From: Archivesica marissinica
Taxonomy: Eukaryota > Mollusca > Bivalvia > Venerida > Vesicomyidae
NCBI GenBank assembly: GCA_014843695.1
Contig: CM026390.1
Location: 97,973,686 to 98,037,685, forward strand
Direction: 5' to 3'
DNA: 64,000 nucleotides
Positions 1-10,251 of this stretch are shown piece by piece. The first letter of the stretch is position 1. Each line of letters begins with the position of its first letter. A program made the translations under genes and the position numbers. The notes under the pieces were generated by a model, which had not been told where the DNA came from, did not search any database, and was given only the letters and a program-made list of their open reading frames with translations.

Positions 1-115
1 GGCTGTTTAATAGAGGTCAACTTGATAATAAAACAACATATTGGGAATCTGAAAAGTGGCTACTTAATGCAGGCTGACTGCTTACTAGAGGTGACCACTA
101 ACACAGGTTTGACTG
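1..115 (+). mobile_element. Pogo-like MITE family P, right part (cut by window start)
   Basis: Only the right part is inside the window. It ends in ACAGGTTTGACTG followed by TA. Complete relatives (29839-29999) start CAGTCAAACCTGT, so the termini are inverted repeats of about 13 bp with TA on both sides, as in Tc1/mariner/pogo elements. No coding capacity is seen. The flank after it (CCCCCAATAAACAACACATG, 120-139) matters because nearly the same sequence opens the tandem array at 1648. Confidence 0.7.
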
Positions 116-179
116 TATACCCCCAATAAACAACACATGTTGGTTTTATTCCTCATATTAACATTGATTTTTCTGACAT

Positions 180-775
180 CAAATTAGTGAATTTATTAAT
201 AGTTGGCCATGTATAATAATAACGTTTTATATATTTCTGTCTAAGATCTCTAAATTTCAACATATAAGAAGTAAATGATATTCACGTTCTATCATGCCTG
301 TATTGCAATATATACATATTCTATGATTTCTCAAACGATTGTGCTCAAAATGTAACATGCATCAAGTAGAATCAGAATATCATTTCTTATTAGTTTGTCC
401 TTATTATAATGATATAAGAAATACACATTTACCTAGATATTATTGCTCATGGCCAACCATTAATACGTTTAGAACACTCATGAATTCAAAACCAAAAAGC
501 TTGCCAGCTTAGCTGAATATATTTATTTAGCAACAAGTAAAAGAAATGATATTAATTAACTAAATGAATGTTACTACTTGTAAAATATTGATTTGTGAGG
601 CACTGAATACCAATTATATTATTAAACAATGTACATTTCGTAAAATTGTTAATACTATTACTGTGCTTACTCGTACCTAATAACATGCTTTATTGGAATC
701 GTTGTATGTAAACGCCAATCATGTTTCTTGGCGATTGATGGACATATGTATAAAATGCCAATAAAAAAACGTTGA
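180..775 (+). mobile_element. 3' end of a non-LTR retrotransposon
   Basis: The segment holds the decayed end of a reverse-transcriptase ORF (described separately) followed by about 215 bp of untranslated sequence. It finishes with CATATGTATAAAATGCCAATAAA (polyadenylation-like AATAAA near 762), the style of 3' tail I associate with bivalve LINEs. The 5' boundary is not visible; a 5' truncated insertion is inferred. Confidence 0.65.
327..559 (+). pseudogene. Non-LTR reverse transcriptase, C-terminal end, frameshifted
   Basis: Frame 327-512 has no ATG and reads RLCSKCNMHQVESEYHFLLV, then CPYYNDIRNTHLPRYY, then a stop at 510-512. A +1 shift at about 509 restores LAEYIYLATSKRN up to TAA at 557-559. 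The Cys pattern (CSKCN...EYHFLLVCP) is the cysteine-rich element that closes many LINE polyproteins, so the original role was target-primed reverse transcription. A TGA at 324-326 and scrambled frames upstream show it is dead. The alternative of a host zinc-ribbon exon is unlikely because of the LINE-like 3' tail. Confidence 0.75.
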
Positions 776-880
776 CTTGACTTTGATAAATTTAATAAGC
801 TAGGTACCGCAGATACAGCACTTTATAACGTCTGTAACGAATGTACATAAAAGGCATACGCTCACATTTAGTCATCTTTT

Positions 881-1074
881 TATAAACTACACTTATTTGA
901 CAACGATTGCGAAACAAGCTTTAACAACTTATCTTAATCAATCTAGTTGGCACGGATGAAGGCGTATATGTGGTCACTGGTGTTGAAGGAAACCGGAGTA
1001 CCCGGATAAAACCCAACCCAGGTTGCATTGATGAGAAACCGAGTGCTAACCACTGCTCTAATCGGACAGCCGCC
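881..1074 (-). mobile_element. SINE B, internally deleted
   Basis: SINE B, read head first on the minus strand, starts GTCCGATTAGCGCAGTGG (box A-like), has box B GGTTCGATCC, a body containing GGTTTTCTCCGGGTACTCC, and a tail that ends TTGCTTCGCAATCGTTGTAAA plus AAATAAAGTTTAAACT. Here the body is shortened between AAAACCCAACC and AGGTTGCATTG, removing box B and the part after it. The head is tRNA-like but its anticodon arm is broken, so no isotype is given. Confidence 0.8.
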
Positions 1075-1326
1075 CACGTGTTGTCTGAGAATTTCAAAAA
1101 TGTCATATTATGCCATATCGAGCATAATTCCAGAGTTACAGCAATTATTTGTGTATCTAATTAACATAATGTATGCAAATTGAACACTAATTAGGTAAAA
1201 TAACAGAAGCCATACCGCAAGTCCTTCAATCCCATCTCTTCTCGATAGTCCGAATCCCTCAAATAAGAACACCACCGGTCAGATATGCTTACTCTTGTCC
1301 GAACAACGAAGTTCTGGTGATCGCTG

Positions 1327-1388
1327 ATGATGGGTATGTTTATTTACCCTCGACACCGCAGACTGCGCAGAGTATATGGGCGAGCACG
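1327..1388 (+). repeat. Short dispersed repeat H
   Basis: GATGATGGGTATGTTTATTT followed by ACCCTCGACACCGC and ATGGGCGAGCA. Related copies lie at 5484-5525, 7152-7206 and, reversed, 10812-10862, each with GATGATTGAGCTTATTTACC and CGGCGAACCA. Function unknown. Confidence 0.55.
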
Positions 1389-1647
1389 ATCTGGTGATCA
1401 TGTAATCCATACATATATACATGCAGATACAGTATACGAATATATGATGGGCACGGTCTTACCCAGATACGAAGCGGAAGGTATTGATATCTATACGCAG
1501 AGATATAGTAACATGTACACCAGTCATATATCCGAGATGAAAGTGAAATGGATATAATTTGCACCAGCCATACATTGACATTGCATTACTTGCAACAACA
1601 ATCATATTGTACAGTGTATAGGGAAGATAGTGCCCCATATATAGCTA

Positions 1648-2688
1648 TACCCCCAATAAACAACACAGGTTTGACTGTATGCCCCAACAAACAACACAGG
1701 TTTGACTGTATACCCCAACAAACAACACAGGTTTGACTGTATACCCCAACAAACAACACAGGTTTGACTGTATACCCCAACAAACAACACAGGTTTGTCT
1801 GTATACCCCCAACAAACAACACAGGTTTGACTGTATACCCCCAACAAACAACACAGGTTTGACTGTATACCCCAACAAACAACACAGGTTTGACTGTATA
1901 CCCCCAACAAACAACACAGGTTTGACTGTATACTCCCAACAAACAACACAGGTTTGACTGTATACTCCCAACAAACAACACAGGTTTGATTGTATACTGT
2001 ATACCCCAAAAAACAACAACACAGGTTTGACTGTATACCCCAACAAACAACACAGGTTTGACTGTATACTGTATACCCCAACAAACAACACAGGTTTGAC
2101 TGTATACCCCCAACAAACAACACAGGTTTGATTGTATACTGTATACCCCAACAAACAACACAGGTTTGTCTGTATACCCCCAACAAACAACACAGGTTTG
2201 ACTGTATACCCCCAACAAACAACACAGGTTTGTCTGTATACCCCCAACAAACAACACAGGTTTGTCTGTATACCCCCAACAAACAACACAGGTGTGTCTG
2301 TATACCCCCAAAAAACAACACAGGTTTGTCTGTATACCCCCAACAAACAACACAGGTTTGTCTGTATACCCCCAACAAACAACACAGGTTTGTCTGTATA
2401 CCCCCAACAAACAACACAGGTTTGACTGTATACCCCCAACAAACAACACAGGTTTGACTGTATACTGTATACCCCAACAAACAACACAGGTTTGACTGTA
2501 TACCCCCAACAAACAACACAGGTTTGATTGTATACTGTATACCCCAACAAACAACACAGGTTTGATTGTATACTGTATACCCCAACAAACAACACAGGTT
2601 TGATTGTATACTGTATACCCCCAACAAACAACACAGGTTTGATTGTATACTGTATACCCCAACAAACAACACAGGTTTGACTGTATTA
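1648..2688. repeat. 31/32-bp tandem array (S1) carrying the P-MITE terminus
   Basis: About 33 units. Each contains ACACAGGTTTGACTGTATAC then 4 or 5 C and AACAAACA. Variants have a 6-bp ACTGTATACTGTATAC duplication or GTCTG in place of GACTG. The first unit uses AATAAAC like the flank of the MITE at 1-115. The unit has no stop codon in any minus-strand frame, so all three frames stay open for about 330-370 codons; this is not a gene. Confidence 0.97.
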
Positions 2689-2689
2689 C

Positions 2690-2907
2690 TTGGCAACATT
2701 AAACTGAGACTCATTAATCTCCGCCAAAGCCTTCGTAAGTTTCCGTGAACTACGACCAGGACATACGTTAGGTTTTTACCGTTAATATTTGAATCAAATC
2801 AGTAAGTAAGTGTACCATAATCTAAAGCTCATATTTTACTTCGGAAATCCGATTATTAACGAAGTAAGTTCACGGAATATGCAAATGTCTCAGTTTAATA
2901 TTGCCAA
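2690..2907. mobile_element. Foldback MITE between two arrays
   Basis: The ends are inverted: TTGGCAACATTAAACTGAGA at 2690 and TCTCAGTTTAATATTGCCAA ending at 2907, 20 of 21 pairs matching over the whole arm. Inner arms (TTCCGTGAACT and AGTTCACGGAA) also pair. No ORF. It sits exactly between arrays S1 and S2; a clear target duplication is not visible. Confidence 0.75.
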
Positions 2908-2924
2908 ACAATATACCACAACAT

Positions 2925-3853
2925 ACAACGCTTAGAACATACACGCAGGTTTGACTGTATACTGGAGAGATGCCAATACAATGTTTAGAACATACACGCA
3001 GGTTTGACTGTATACTGGAGAGATGACAATACAACGTTTAGAACATACACGCAGGTTTGACTGTATACTGGAGAGATGACAATACAACGTTTAGAACATA
3101 CACGCAGGTTTGACTGTATACTGAAGAGATGCCAATACAACGTTTAGAACATACACGCAGGTTTGACTGTATACTGGAGAGATGCCAATACAACGTTTAG
3201 AACATACACGCAGGTTTGACTGTATACTGGAGAGATGACAATACAACGTTTAGAACATACACGCAGGTTTGACTGTATACTGGAGAGATGACAATACAAC
3301 GTTTAGAACATACACGCAGGTTTGACTGTATACTGAAGAGATGCCAATACAACGTTTAGAACATACACGCAGGTTTGACTGTATACTGGAGAGATGCCAA
3401 TACTACGTTTAGAACATACACGCAGGTTTGACTGTATACTGGAGAGATGCCAATACAACGTTTAGAACATACACGCAGGTTTGACTGTATACTGGAGAGA
3501 TGTCAATACAACGTTTAGAACATACACGCAGGTTTGACTGTATACTGGAGAGATGTCAATACAACGTTTAGAACATACACGCAGGTTTGACTGTATACTG
3601 GAGAGATGTCAATACAACGTTTAGAACATACACGCAGGTTTGACTGTATACTGGAGAGATGACAATACAACGTTTAGAACATACCCGCAGGTTTGACTGT
3701 ATACTGGAGAGATGCCAATACAACGCTTAGAACATACACGCAGGTTTGACTGTATACGGGAGAGATGTCAATACAACGTTTAGAACATACACACAGGTTT
3801 GACTGTATACTGGAGAGATGTCAATACAACGTTTAGAACATACCCGCAGGTTG
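2925..3853. repeat. 53-bp tandem array (S2) sharing the P-MITE terminus
   Basis: About 17 units. Each reads GAACATACACGCAGGTTTGA then CTGTATACTGGAGAGATG, a variable base and CAATACAACGTTTA. The 16-base core CAGGTTTGACTGTATA is the same as in S1 and in the right end of MITE P, while the rest of the unit is unrelated to S1. Confidence 0.97.
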
Positions 3854-3924
3854 CTTTATCCTCATTCCTACATGTATTATGCACATACTAATTATATTTG
3901 ACTAAGTAAAGTGTGTTTGTTTAT

Positions 3925-4165
3925 TATAGTGTCACCCCTATTTAAAGGTCCAGCCATTTCTGACACCTCTTTTTTTAATGAACATCAGTACTTCCCGAAT
4001 CCTATGCCTGTAGGCTGGTAGGCTGGTAGGCAATCGGTAACCATTATTTAACTAGCTGGCGGCTCACCAACCGGCCATATCAGAACGAACCCCTGACGAG
4101 ATTCGAACATTCGACCTCCCGCTCCGTAGGCGGACGCCTTAACCACTGGGCTACGGAGACGGTAT
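3925..4165 (-). mobile_element. SINE E (Arg-like head)
   Basis: On the minus strand the head reads CGTCTCCGTAGCCCAGTGGT, anticodon arm TCCGC-CTACGGA-GCGGG (anticodon ACG, Arg), and box B-like TGTTCGAATCTC. The body ends near GGGGTGACACTATAATAAAC. A degenerate second copy is at 13785-13975. It is a SINE, not a tRNA gene, because the head continues into a shared 150-bp body. Confidence 0.75.
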
Positions 4166-4324
4166 GACTATGTGTATTCAAAGAATTAAATAGTGTTTAA
4201 ACTAACGTGCCTTGGTCGATTTCTCTCCAAATCGAATCACAGACAGACAGTTCATTCGGCTGTTGCTAAAAATGATATATTAATGGAACCGATATTATAA
4301 GTTCATTCCAATAACAATTATACT

Positions 4325-4630
4325 GTTTGTTGTGTGTTTGTTTGTTTGTTTGATTTGTTCGTACGTGTTTGGGGCTTAACGTTGCCCCAACATAATAGGT
4401 CATATGGCGATGTTCAGGTAAGATTGGTGGGAACAGACTTCTGGTGCCCTTCCGAGCAAAATTTCACACACGGTCGGACACCCAGGTAGAACCACCGACC
4501 TTCTCATAGCCAACATCATAGCTTATCCATTTGATATAATTCCCACACACCCAGTGGGATTCGAACCTACAGCGGTGAGGGTCAAGTGATGTAAAGTCAA
4601 TGACATGATCCACTCTGTCACGGAGCAACT
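4325..4630 (-). mobile_element. SINE F (tRNA-like head, long body)
   Basis: Minus-strand head GCTCCGTGACAGAGTGGATC with box B GGTTCGAATCCCA; the body ends in GGGGCAACGTTAAGCCCC and an ACAAACAAACAAAC tail. Only one copy is in the window, so calling it a SINE rests on the head, the body and the simple tail. Confidence 0.6.
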
Positions 4631-4908
4631 ACACAAAACATTCGTGTTTGGTAAGTATTCATAATCATATATTTCACTTACTATTAGAATGTACTTTATG
4701 CGATGTCCATATCGAGGTATGTCAGAGGTCACGGTCATACATTTCGTTGATCCTCTATTATATTGATCAAACTGCGTATGGGTCATATAACCTAGTATGT
4801 TCAGTATACTCCTACATTGCTGACGAAAACTTAGAACACCGGGCATAGACACATTATTGAATAGTTGGCCTCAAATGGGCTTCGTATGTGTAACATTTAT
4901 GTGTTCAT

Positions 4909-4909
<1 letters not shown>

Positions 4910-4942
<33 letters not shown>

Positions 4943-5148
4943 GTCCATTTATGCAGGTCATGTCAGTATTTAAATGGAACATTCTTCTACACGAGGATAC
5001 TAATAGATAGGCTACACGATGAGCTTCTTGATATATATATATATATATATATCGGTCCATTTATGCAGGTCATGTCAGTATTTAAATGGAACATTCTTCT
5101 ACACGGGAATACTAATAGGCTAGGTAGGCTACAAGATGAGCTTCTTGT
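4910..5148. repeat. Two direct ~110-bp repeats separated by (AT)n
   Basis: An (AT)n run at 4911-4940 precedes a segment starting GGTCCATTTATGCAGGTCAT. A second (AT)n at 5031-5053 precedes another copy of the same segment with small indels. The duplication probably arose between the two AT runs. Reading frames over it are simple-repeat artefacts. Confidence 0.9.
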
Positions 5149-5483
5149 ATGGACACTTAATTATTGTTTAATTTTATGTTTACTTATATAGTTTTATTTA
5201 TCTTCTTGTTTCATTACGTTAAAGATAATACACAATGATTGTGAATATATCAGATGGCTGCCTTCCTGCTTTGCCTGCCTGCATTATCAGTACTGTCACA
5301 CCTCTCTTTCGGGTGTTATGGCGATCAGTGCTTGTCGAGGAGATATTAAAATACTAAGGAACGCTTTGATACTGCGGAGTCCATATATTGTTCAAAGTTA
5401 AGTTGTTGACAACAAATGTGCGCAATCTGCCATTGTAAGTCTTCCAGGACCGCAGATGGTATAATATGACATATTTAAAATGA

Positions 5484-5525
5484 TGATGATTGAGCTTATT
5501 TACCCTCGCCTCCGGCGAACCATAT
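5484..5525 (+). repeat. Short dispersed repeat H
   Basis: Copy of the 1327 family: GATGATTGAGCTTATTTACC then CTCCGGCGAACCATATGG. Confidence 0.55.
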
Positions 5526-5695
5526 GGACGATATTTAAAATGGTGGACTTTGGCGTAGTATGTAGTACAAATTATGGTCCGACTCCTGGGCTCTTAGTGA
5601 GTAGCTAAGGGCCGCTTGGGTGCCTGTGGGCACGCTCCTTAGAAAGTGTACATACTCTACGCTTAAAGAAGCGGAATTTGGTTAAACTTTATTGT

Positions 5696-5792
5696 ACAAT
5701 TTATGGTCGCTCCTGGACATTTAGGGCAACAACGGATAAAGTCGGCCCGTCATCGGTGCCGCTCCTATAAGTCCTGGGCGACCGTAAATTGT
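5696..5792. mobile_element. 97-bp foldback element
   Basis: Ends ACAATTTATGGTCGCTCCTG and CCTGGGCGACCGTAAATTGT are inverted repeats over about 21 bp with two to three mismatches. It is too small to encode anything. A related single arm (ACAAATTATGGTCCGACTCC) lies at about 5568. Confidence 0.6.
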
Positions 5793-5859
5793 CCCGTGAA
5801 GAGCGCCGAATACCACAATTATAGTCACATGATAAAGTGTGTGCATTTTACTGGGATAT

Positions 5860-5935
5860 TTAAACTTTATTTATTTTACAACGCTTGCGAAACAAGTTTT
5901 AACAACTTATATTAATCACTCTCATTGGCCCGGAT
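5860..5935 (-). mobile_element. SINE B tail fragment
   Basis: Contains the SINE B tail (ACAACGCTTGCGAAACAAGT, then ATTAATCACTCTCATTGGC) and stops before the body; the tRNA-like head is missing. Confidence 0.75.
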
Positions 5936-6128
5936 GAATGCGTTAAAAGGGCCTAGATATACTCAATAAAAGTCCCCTGCGCAAATGACCAAACACTGAA
6001 GTCTTTAAAGCTGATTATAATATAGGAGTTGTTTTGGAAGCACCAGTACGATACCTTCAAGTTATATAACTCTAGATATATCATCTATAGAGTGAACATA
6101 TAATAGCTGGATCGTATTAGTATTTGAC

Positions 6129-6421
6129 GGATCTGTAGTCCAGTGGTAACACGCTGGACTGGTAATCCAGGGATCGCAGGTTCGATCCCCTGTCTGACCC
6201 AAATAAAATTAACAGTCTTTCAGATGGGATGTTAAACCGAGGTCTCGTGTCGGTGCTTTACACCGTGAACGTAAAATAACCAGAGGAGACTCTGGTATGG
6301 ATCTCCGCCAGTGTCTGTATCATTGCACTATCCTCCAAAATCTAAAATAACTAATCTCTTCAGGAGGCGTCGCTCATATGGGCAACTGGTAGCAACGATA
6401 AAGAAACGTAAACCACACACA
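6129..6421 (+). mobile_element. SINE A, full length with 10-bp target duplication
   Basis: The head GGATCTGTAGTCCAGTGGTA has box A, box B GGTTCGATCCCC, and an anticodon arm CTGGA-CTGGTAA-TCCAG (anticodon GGT, Thr-like). The body contains ACAGTCTTTCAGATGGGA and CTTCAGGAGGCGTCGCTCAT; the tail ends in CGTAAA plus an (AC)n tract. Flanks AGTATTTGAC at 6119-6128 and 6422-6431 are identical, as expected for LINE-mediated retroposition. It is the best intact reference copy of this family here. Confidence 0.92.
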
Positions 6422-6455
6422 AGTATTTGACATTGGAGCGTCTGTAGTTGGTCTA

Positions 6456-6705
6456 GCCGTGAATACGTTACGACCTTGTCATCAAGGACGATTGCAAGAG
6501 GGATATTTGACTCAGTGGGATATTTGTTGAGACACCATAATGTCCTTGAAGCTTATATATAAGTTTTTTAAGTGAATGACCTTATCGAAAGCTTTAGAAA
6601 AATCTAGGGAAATGAGATCAGATTGTTTTCACTCGCTTAACGATTTTAATAGGTTCTAAGAAGTTGAGTTTCGCAAGAACGTCTGTCCCGTGCCCGAGGG
6701 TGTTC
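6456..6705 (-). pseudogene. Non-LTR reverse transcriptase fragment (motif A region)
   Basis: On the complement, SCETQLLRTY (6649-6678), LDFSKAFDKV (6578-6607) and KLQGHYGVSTNIPLS (6510-6554) occur in the order expected for the palm of a Jockey/CR1-like reverse transcriptase; the first Asp of LDFSKAFDK is the catalytic motif A Asp. The three pieces lie in different frames with stops between them, so the gene is dead. The YADD box and the endonuclease domain are not seen. It lies between a SINE A and a duplicated segment. Confidence 0.75.
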
Positions 6706-6834
6706 AAGTTCAAGTGATTTGATTGGTAGATTCTGAGATTTACACTGAACTGAACCAATCAGAATCGTGTTAGTGAACTTGTGATTGCAGAAAGGTTTAT
6801 AACATGATGGCAGCCCAGTATCCATGGTGCATTT
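6706..6834 (-). repeat. Segment duplicated in inverse orientation at 41948-42076
   Basis: Reads CAAGTGATTTGATTGGTAGA through GCAGCCCAGTATCCATGGTG to CATTTAG. The reverse complement recurs at 41948-42076, and at both loci a SINE B tail abuts the same base, so the SINE and this segment were copied together. It includes a CCAATCAG motif. Confidence 0.85.
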
Positions 6835-7067
6835 AGTTTAAACTTTATTTATTTAACAACGATTGCGAAGCAAGTTTTAACAACTTATATTAATCACTCT
6901 CGTTGACGCGGATGAAAGCGTAAATGTGGTCATTCATGTGCGACGAAAACCCACCTATCCGATCTGGCGAGCACCGTACCATCTCATATACGTCCTGGTC
7001 CGAGGATCGAACCCGGGTTGCATTGGTGAGAAGCGAACGCGCTAACCACTGCGCTAATCGGACAGCT
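6835..7067 (-). mobile_element. SINE B, near full length
   Basis: Carries tail, body and head in order on the minus strand, including box B GGTTCGATCCTCGGACC and head GTCCGATTAGCGCAGTGG. It is the most complete SINE B in the window. Confidence 0.9.
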
Positions 7068-7151
7068 GTAGTTTGTACCCGATGTTGTGTCTTGTAAAGT
7101 GTAAAAAAGAGATTTGATGAGATTATATATGTGCTCAAGAAGCTTACAAAG

Positions 7152-7206
7152 GATACACGATGATTAGGCTTATTTACCTCGCCACCGGCGAACCACGTGG
7201 GCGAAC
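7152..7206 (+). repeat. Short dispersed repeat H
   Basis: GATGATTAGGCTTATTTACC then CGCCACCGGCGAACCACGTG. Confidence 0.55.
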
Positions 7207-7321
7207 GTAAAAGGATCCACGTCAAGGACCTATAATTGGCTGGCTCGCTGATATCGCCTTTCATGAACCAATGTGCCACGTTCGTTTTTGTTCAGTCGGA
7301 TAGGAGAGTAACGTATCAGCT

Positions 7322-7537
7322 TATACACATTTATTTTAGCTCGATTGCGAAACAAGTTCTTGTAACTTATATTAATCACTCTCGAGACCTCATTCCTGAT
7401 GGAATCCATCGCCACAAGGGAGAGAGAAGAGGCAACGTGGAAATTAAATACCTTGCCTAAGGGCACAATCGTAACGGCTCCAGCGGGGCTCGAACTCCGA
7501 ACCTTTCGCACCTGAAGCTATCACGACTACCTCAAAG
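7322..7537 (-). mobile_element. SINE C (Leu-CAG-like head), partial
   Basis: Full SINE C copies begin GTGGAAGTCGTGATAGCGCA, have anticodon arm TTCGC-TTCAGGT-GCGAA (anticodon CAG), box B GAGTTCGAGCCCC, the body phrase GATGGATTCCATCAGGAATG and a tail TCGCAATCGAGCTAAAATAA. Here the anticodon arm is deleted (CCTGAAGCTATCACGAC). A 33-bp piece of the same tail recurs at 7571-7603. Confidence 0.85.
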
Positions 7538-7740
7538 TAACTTAGTAACTTATCAGTGGAGATACCGTTAGTGTATACACATTTATTTTAGCTCGATTGC
7601 GAAACTAAAATATGGAGATACCGTTGAATGATTTCACGCAATATGAGATCGAGATTTGGTGACACCAGAACAAGCAGCTTTGTCCACTTTAATATTAGAA
7701 AGAAGTTTGAGAATGCCCTTATACCGTTATACCACGTCGG

Positions 7741-7885
7741 AGTTGGAATCGAACGGTCTCGGGTACAATACTCGGTCAGTCCACGTATGTAGTGTCATTG
7801 AACAATGCACCTCACACATATAGCTTAGTACTGGTTAACCGCTTAGGTCGACTAAACCTGCTCAGGAAAGCATGTCTAGGTACCC
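7741..7885 (-). repeat. Dispersed repeat G
   Basis: Contains GGTTAACCGCTTAGGTCGAC and TCAGGAAAGCATGTCTAGGT; the reverse complement, diverged, is at 12335-12530. Its terminal GAGTTGGAATCGAACGGTCT could be a worn tRNA box B, so a SINE is possible. Confidence 0.6.
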
Positions 7886-7950
7886 GCAAGGGGTTTTACA
7901 TTAATGGAACATACATATTATATAAACGAGTTTGTTTTATTTAATGTTTC

Positions 7951-8422
7951 CAGGCCCGTCGCTGGGCATACGCAAGTACGCACGTGCGTATCATTGGTCT
8001 CAGAAAATGAAAATAATGAAAAAATCCAAAAATGCAATAAAACCCCAGGGGGGTAGTAGGGATACATAGGCGCCGTGATGTGTGGAGTGGTGGAATAATT
8101 GAGCCCATTGCAAATATGGTGCATCTCGAAATTTAGTGTGTGCTATTTTACGTGCTTGTTTAATTGATAAGGGCAATAGATCATGTATATTATACATCTA
8201 GCCTTAATTTATACCTTTATACGGATTGTCGTAAGAAATTTAGTCCTGCAATTGTACGTTACAAAATGCAGTGAAATGCAGGAAATTGCTTCCTCATTTA
8301 AAACAATGTCAGGGGATGGGCATGCCCCCGGACCCCCCTAGCGTACTCGCTCGCTATGATCACTCGACAAACAAGCATATTTGGCCGTGCGTATCATAAA
8401 AATAGCTCCAGCGACGGCCCTG
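7951..8422. mobile_element. hAT-type MITE, 472 bp
   Basis: Terminal inverted repeats CAGGCCCGTCGCTGG and CCAGCGACGGCCCTG match at 14 of 15 positions. GTTTC flanks both sides (7946-7950, 8423-8427). The internal GGGCATGCCCCCGGACCCCC is typical of hAT-derived nonautonomous elements. No transposase frame remains. Confidence 0.75.
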
Positions 8423-8604
8423 GTTTCAGTATAGGAACATACAGTGTGGTTGTAAACATTGGATACTCCAGCCATTACGAGGATTATCATATAAATGTTG
8501 TCAATTATAATTAAACTCCATCCATACATGTTCAAGGTAGATCTACTATCCGTGATGCATCGGACACTCGGCGAGCAACATTTTTAAAAATTCTTCTCGT
8601 AAAT

Positions 8605-8682
8605 TGTGTGTGTTTTACGTTTATTTATCGTCGCTACCTGTTGCCCATATGAGCGACGCCTCCTGAAGAGATTAGTGGTTCG
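8605..8682 (-). mobile_element. SINE A tail fragment, inverted partner
   Basis: Starts with GTGTGTGTTTTACGTTTATT and ends CCTCCTGAAGAGATTAGT, the reverse of a SINE A tail. It abuts a plus-strand SINE A at 8683, giving a large inverted pair. Confidence 0.85.
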
Positions 8683-8820
8683 ATCACCCGCCGACCCTAA
8701 TAAAATTAACAGTCTTTCAGATGGGACGTTAAACCGAGGTCTCGTGCCGGTGCTGTACTAATCTCTTCAGGAGGCGTCGCTCATATGGGCAACAAGGTAG
8801 CGAGCGATAAAAATAACGTA
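8683..8820 (+). mobile_element. SINE A, head-less and internally deleted
   Basis: Starts in box B (GGTTCGATCACC) and jumps from GTCTCGTGCCGGTGCTGTAC straight to TAATCTCTTCAGGAGGCGTC, losing about 100 bp. Its 3' AC tail runs directly into the CA microsatellite. Confidence 0.85.
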
Positions 8821-9251
8821 ACACAAACACACACACACACACCACCACACACACAACACACCACACACAACACACAATACACCACCCACCCCACACACCA
8901 CACACCACACACCAACACACCACACACACACCACACACCACACACACCACACACACCACACACACCACACACACCACACACACACAAACACACCACACAC
9001 ACAACACACACACCACACACACACCACAACACACACCACACACACAACACACACACACACCACACACATACAACACACACACCACACACAGACACACACA
9101 CACACATACCACACACACCACACACACCACACACACACACACAAACCACACACACAAACCACACAAACACACACATCACGCACATCACACACACACCACA
9201 CACACACCCAAACACCACACATACACACACACCACACACACACACAAACAC
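8821..9251. repeat. CA/CCACA microsatellite, left block
   Basis: Mixture of (AC)n, CACACCACA and ACACAACAC units. It keeps several frames open on both strands, producing Cys/Val or Thr/His-rich pseudo-proteins that should be ignored. Confidence 0.97.
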
Positions 9252-10251
9252 NNNNNNNNNNNNNNNNNNNNNNNNNNNNNNNNNNNNNNNNNNNNNNNNN
9301 NNNNNNNNNNNNNNNNNNNNNNNNNNNNNNNNNNNNNNNNNNNNNNNNNNNNNNNNNNNNNNNNNNNNNNNNNNNNNNNNNNNNNNNNNNNNNNNNNNNN
9401 NNNNNNNNNNNNNNNNNNNNNNNNNNNNNNNNNNNNNNNNNNNNNNNNNNNNNNNNNNNNNNNNNNNNNNNNNNNNNNNNNNNNNNNNNNNNNNNNNNNN
9501 NNNNNNNNNNNNNNNNNNNNNNNNNNNNNNNNNNNNNNNNNNNNNNNNNNNNNNNNNNNNNNNNNNNNNNNNNNNNNNNNNNNNNNNNNNNNNNNNNNNN
9601 NNNNNNNNNNNNNNNNNNNNNNNNNNNNNNNNNNNNNNNNNNNNNNNNNNNNNNNNNNNNNNNNNNNNNNNNNNNNNNNNNNNNNNNNNNNNNNNNNNNN
9701 NNNNNNNNNNNNNNNNNNNNNNNNNNNNNNNNNNNNNNNNNNNNNNNNNNNNNNNNNNNNNNNNNNNNNNNNNNNNNNNNNNNNNNNNNNNNNNNNNNNN
9801 NNNNNNNNNNNNNNNNNNNNNNNNNNNNNNNNNNNNNNNNNNNNNNNNNNNNNNNNNNNNNNNNNNNNNNNNNNNNNNNNNNNNNNNNNNNNNNNNNNNN
9901 NNNNNNNNNNNNNNNNNNNNNNNNNNNNNNNNNNNNNNNNNNNNNNNNNNNNNNNNNNNNNNNNNNNNNNNNNNNNNNNNNNNNNNNNNNNNNNNNNNNN
10001 NNNNNNNNNNNNNNNNNNNNNNNNNNNNNNNNNNNNNNNNNNNNNNNNNNNNNNNNNNNNNNNNNNNNNNNNNNNNNNNNNNNNNNNNNNNNNNNNNNNN
10101 NNNNNNNNNNNNNNNNNNNNNNNNNNNNNNNNNNNNNNNNNNNNNNNNNNNNNNNNNNNNNNNNNNNNNNNNNNNNNNNNNNNNNNNNNNNNNNNNNNNN
10201 NNNNNNNNNNNNNNNNNNNNNNNNNNNNNNNNNNNNNNNNNNNNNNNNNNN
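9252..10251. other. Assembly gap of exactly 1000 N
   Basis: A run of exactly 1000 N inside a microsatellite. The round number suggests a placeholder, so the true array length is unknown. Confidence 0.97.

Noticed and set aside
1586..2714. Three overlapping minus-strand frames of 329-370 codons (Cys/Val/Gly-rich)
   Set aside because: All three frames of the S1 array are open because its unit has no stop and is not a multiple of three; no start context or domain.
1648..3853. CRISPR array
   Set aside because: Repeats are contiguous with no unique spacers, no cas genes are present, and the context is eukaryotic. The same holds for all other arrays here.
4523..4852. 109-codon minus-strand frame
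   Set aside because: Runs from unknown sequence into the tRNA-like head of SINE F; no domain.
6129..6200. Genuine tRNA-Thr gene
   Set aside because: The tRNA-like head continues into a 220-bp body repeated in about ten other places with target duplications, so it is a SINE. The same reasoning removes Leu-, Ser- and Arg-like heads of SINE C, D and E.
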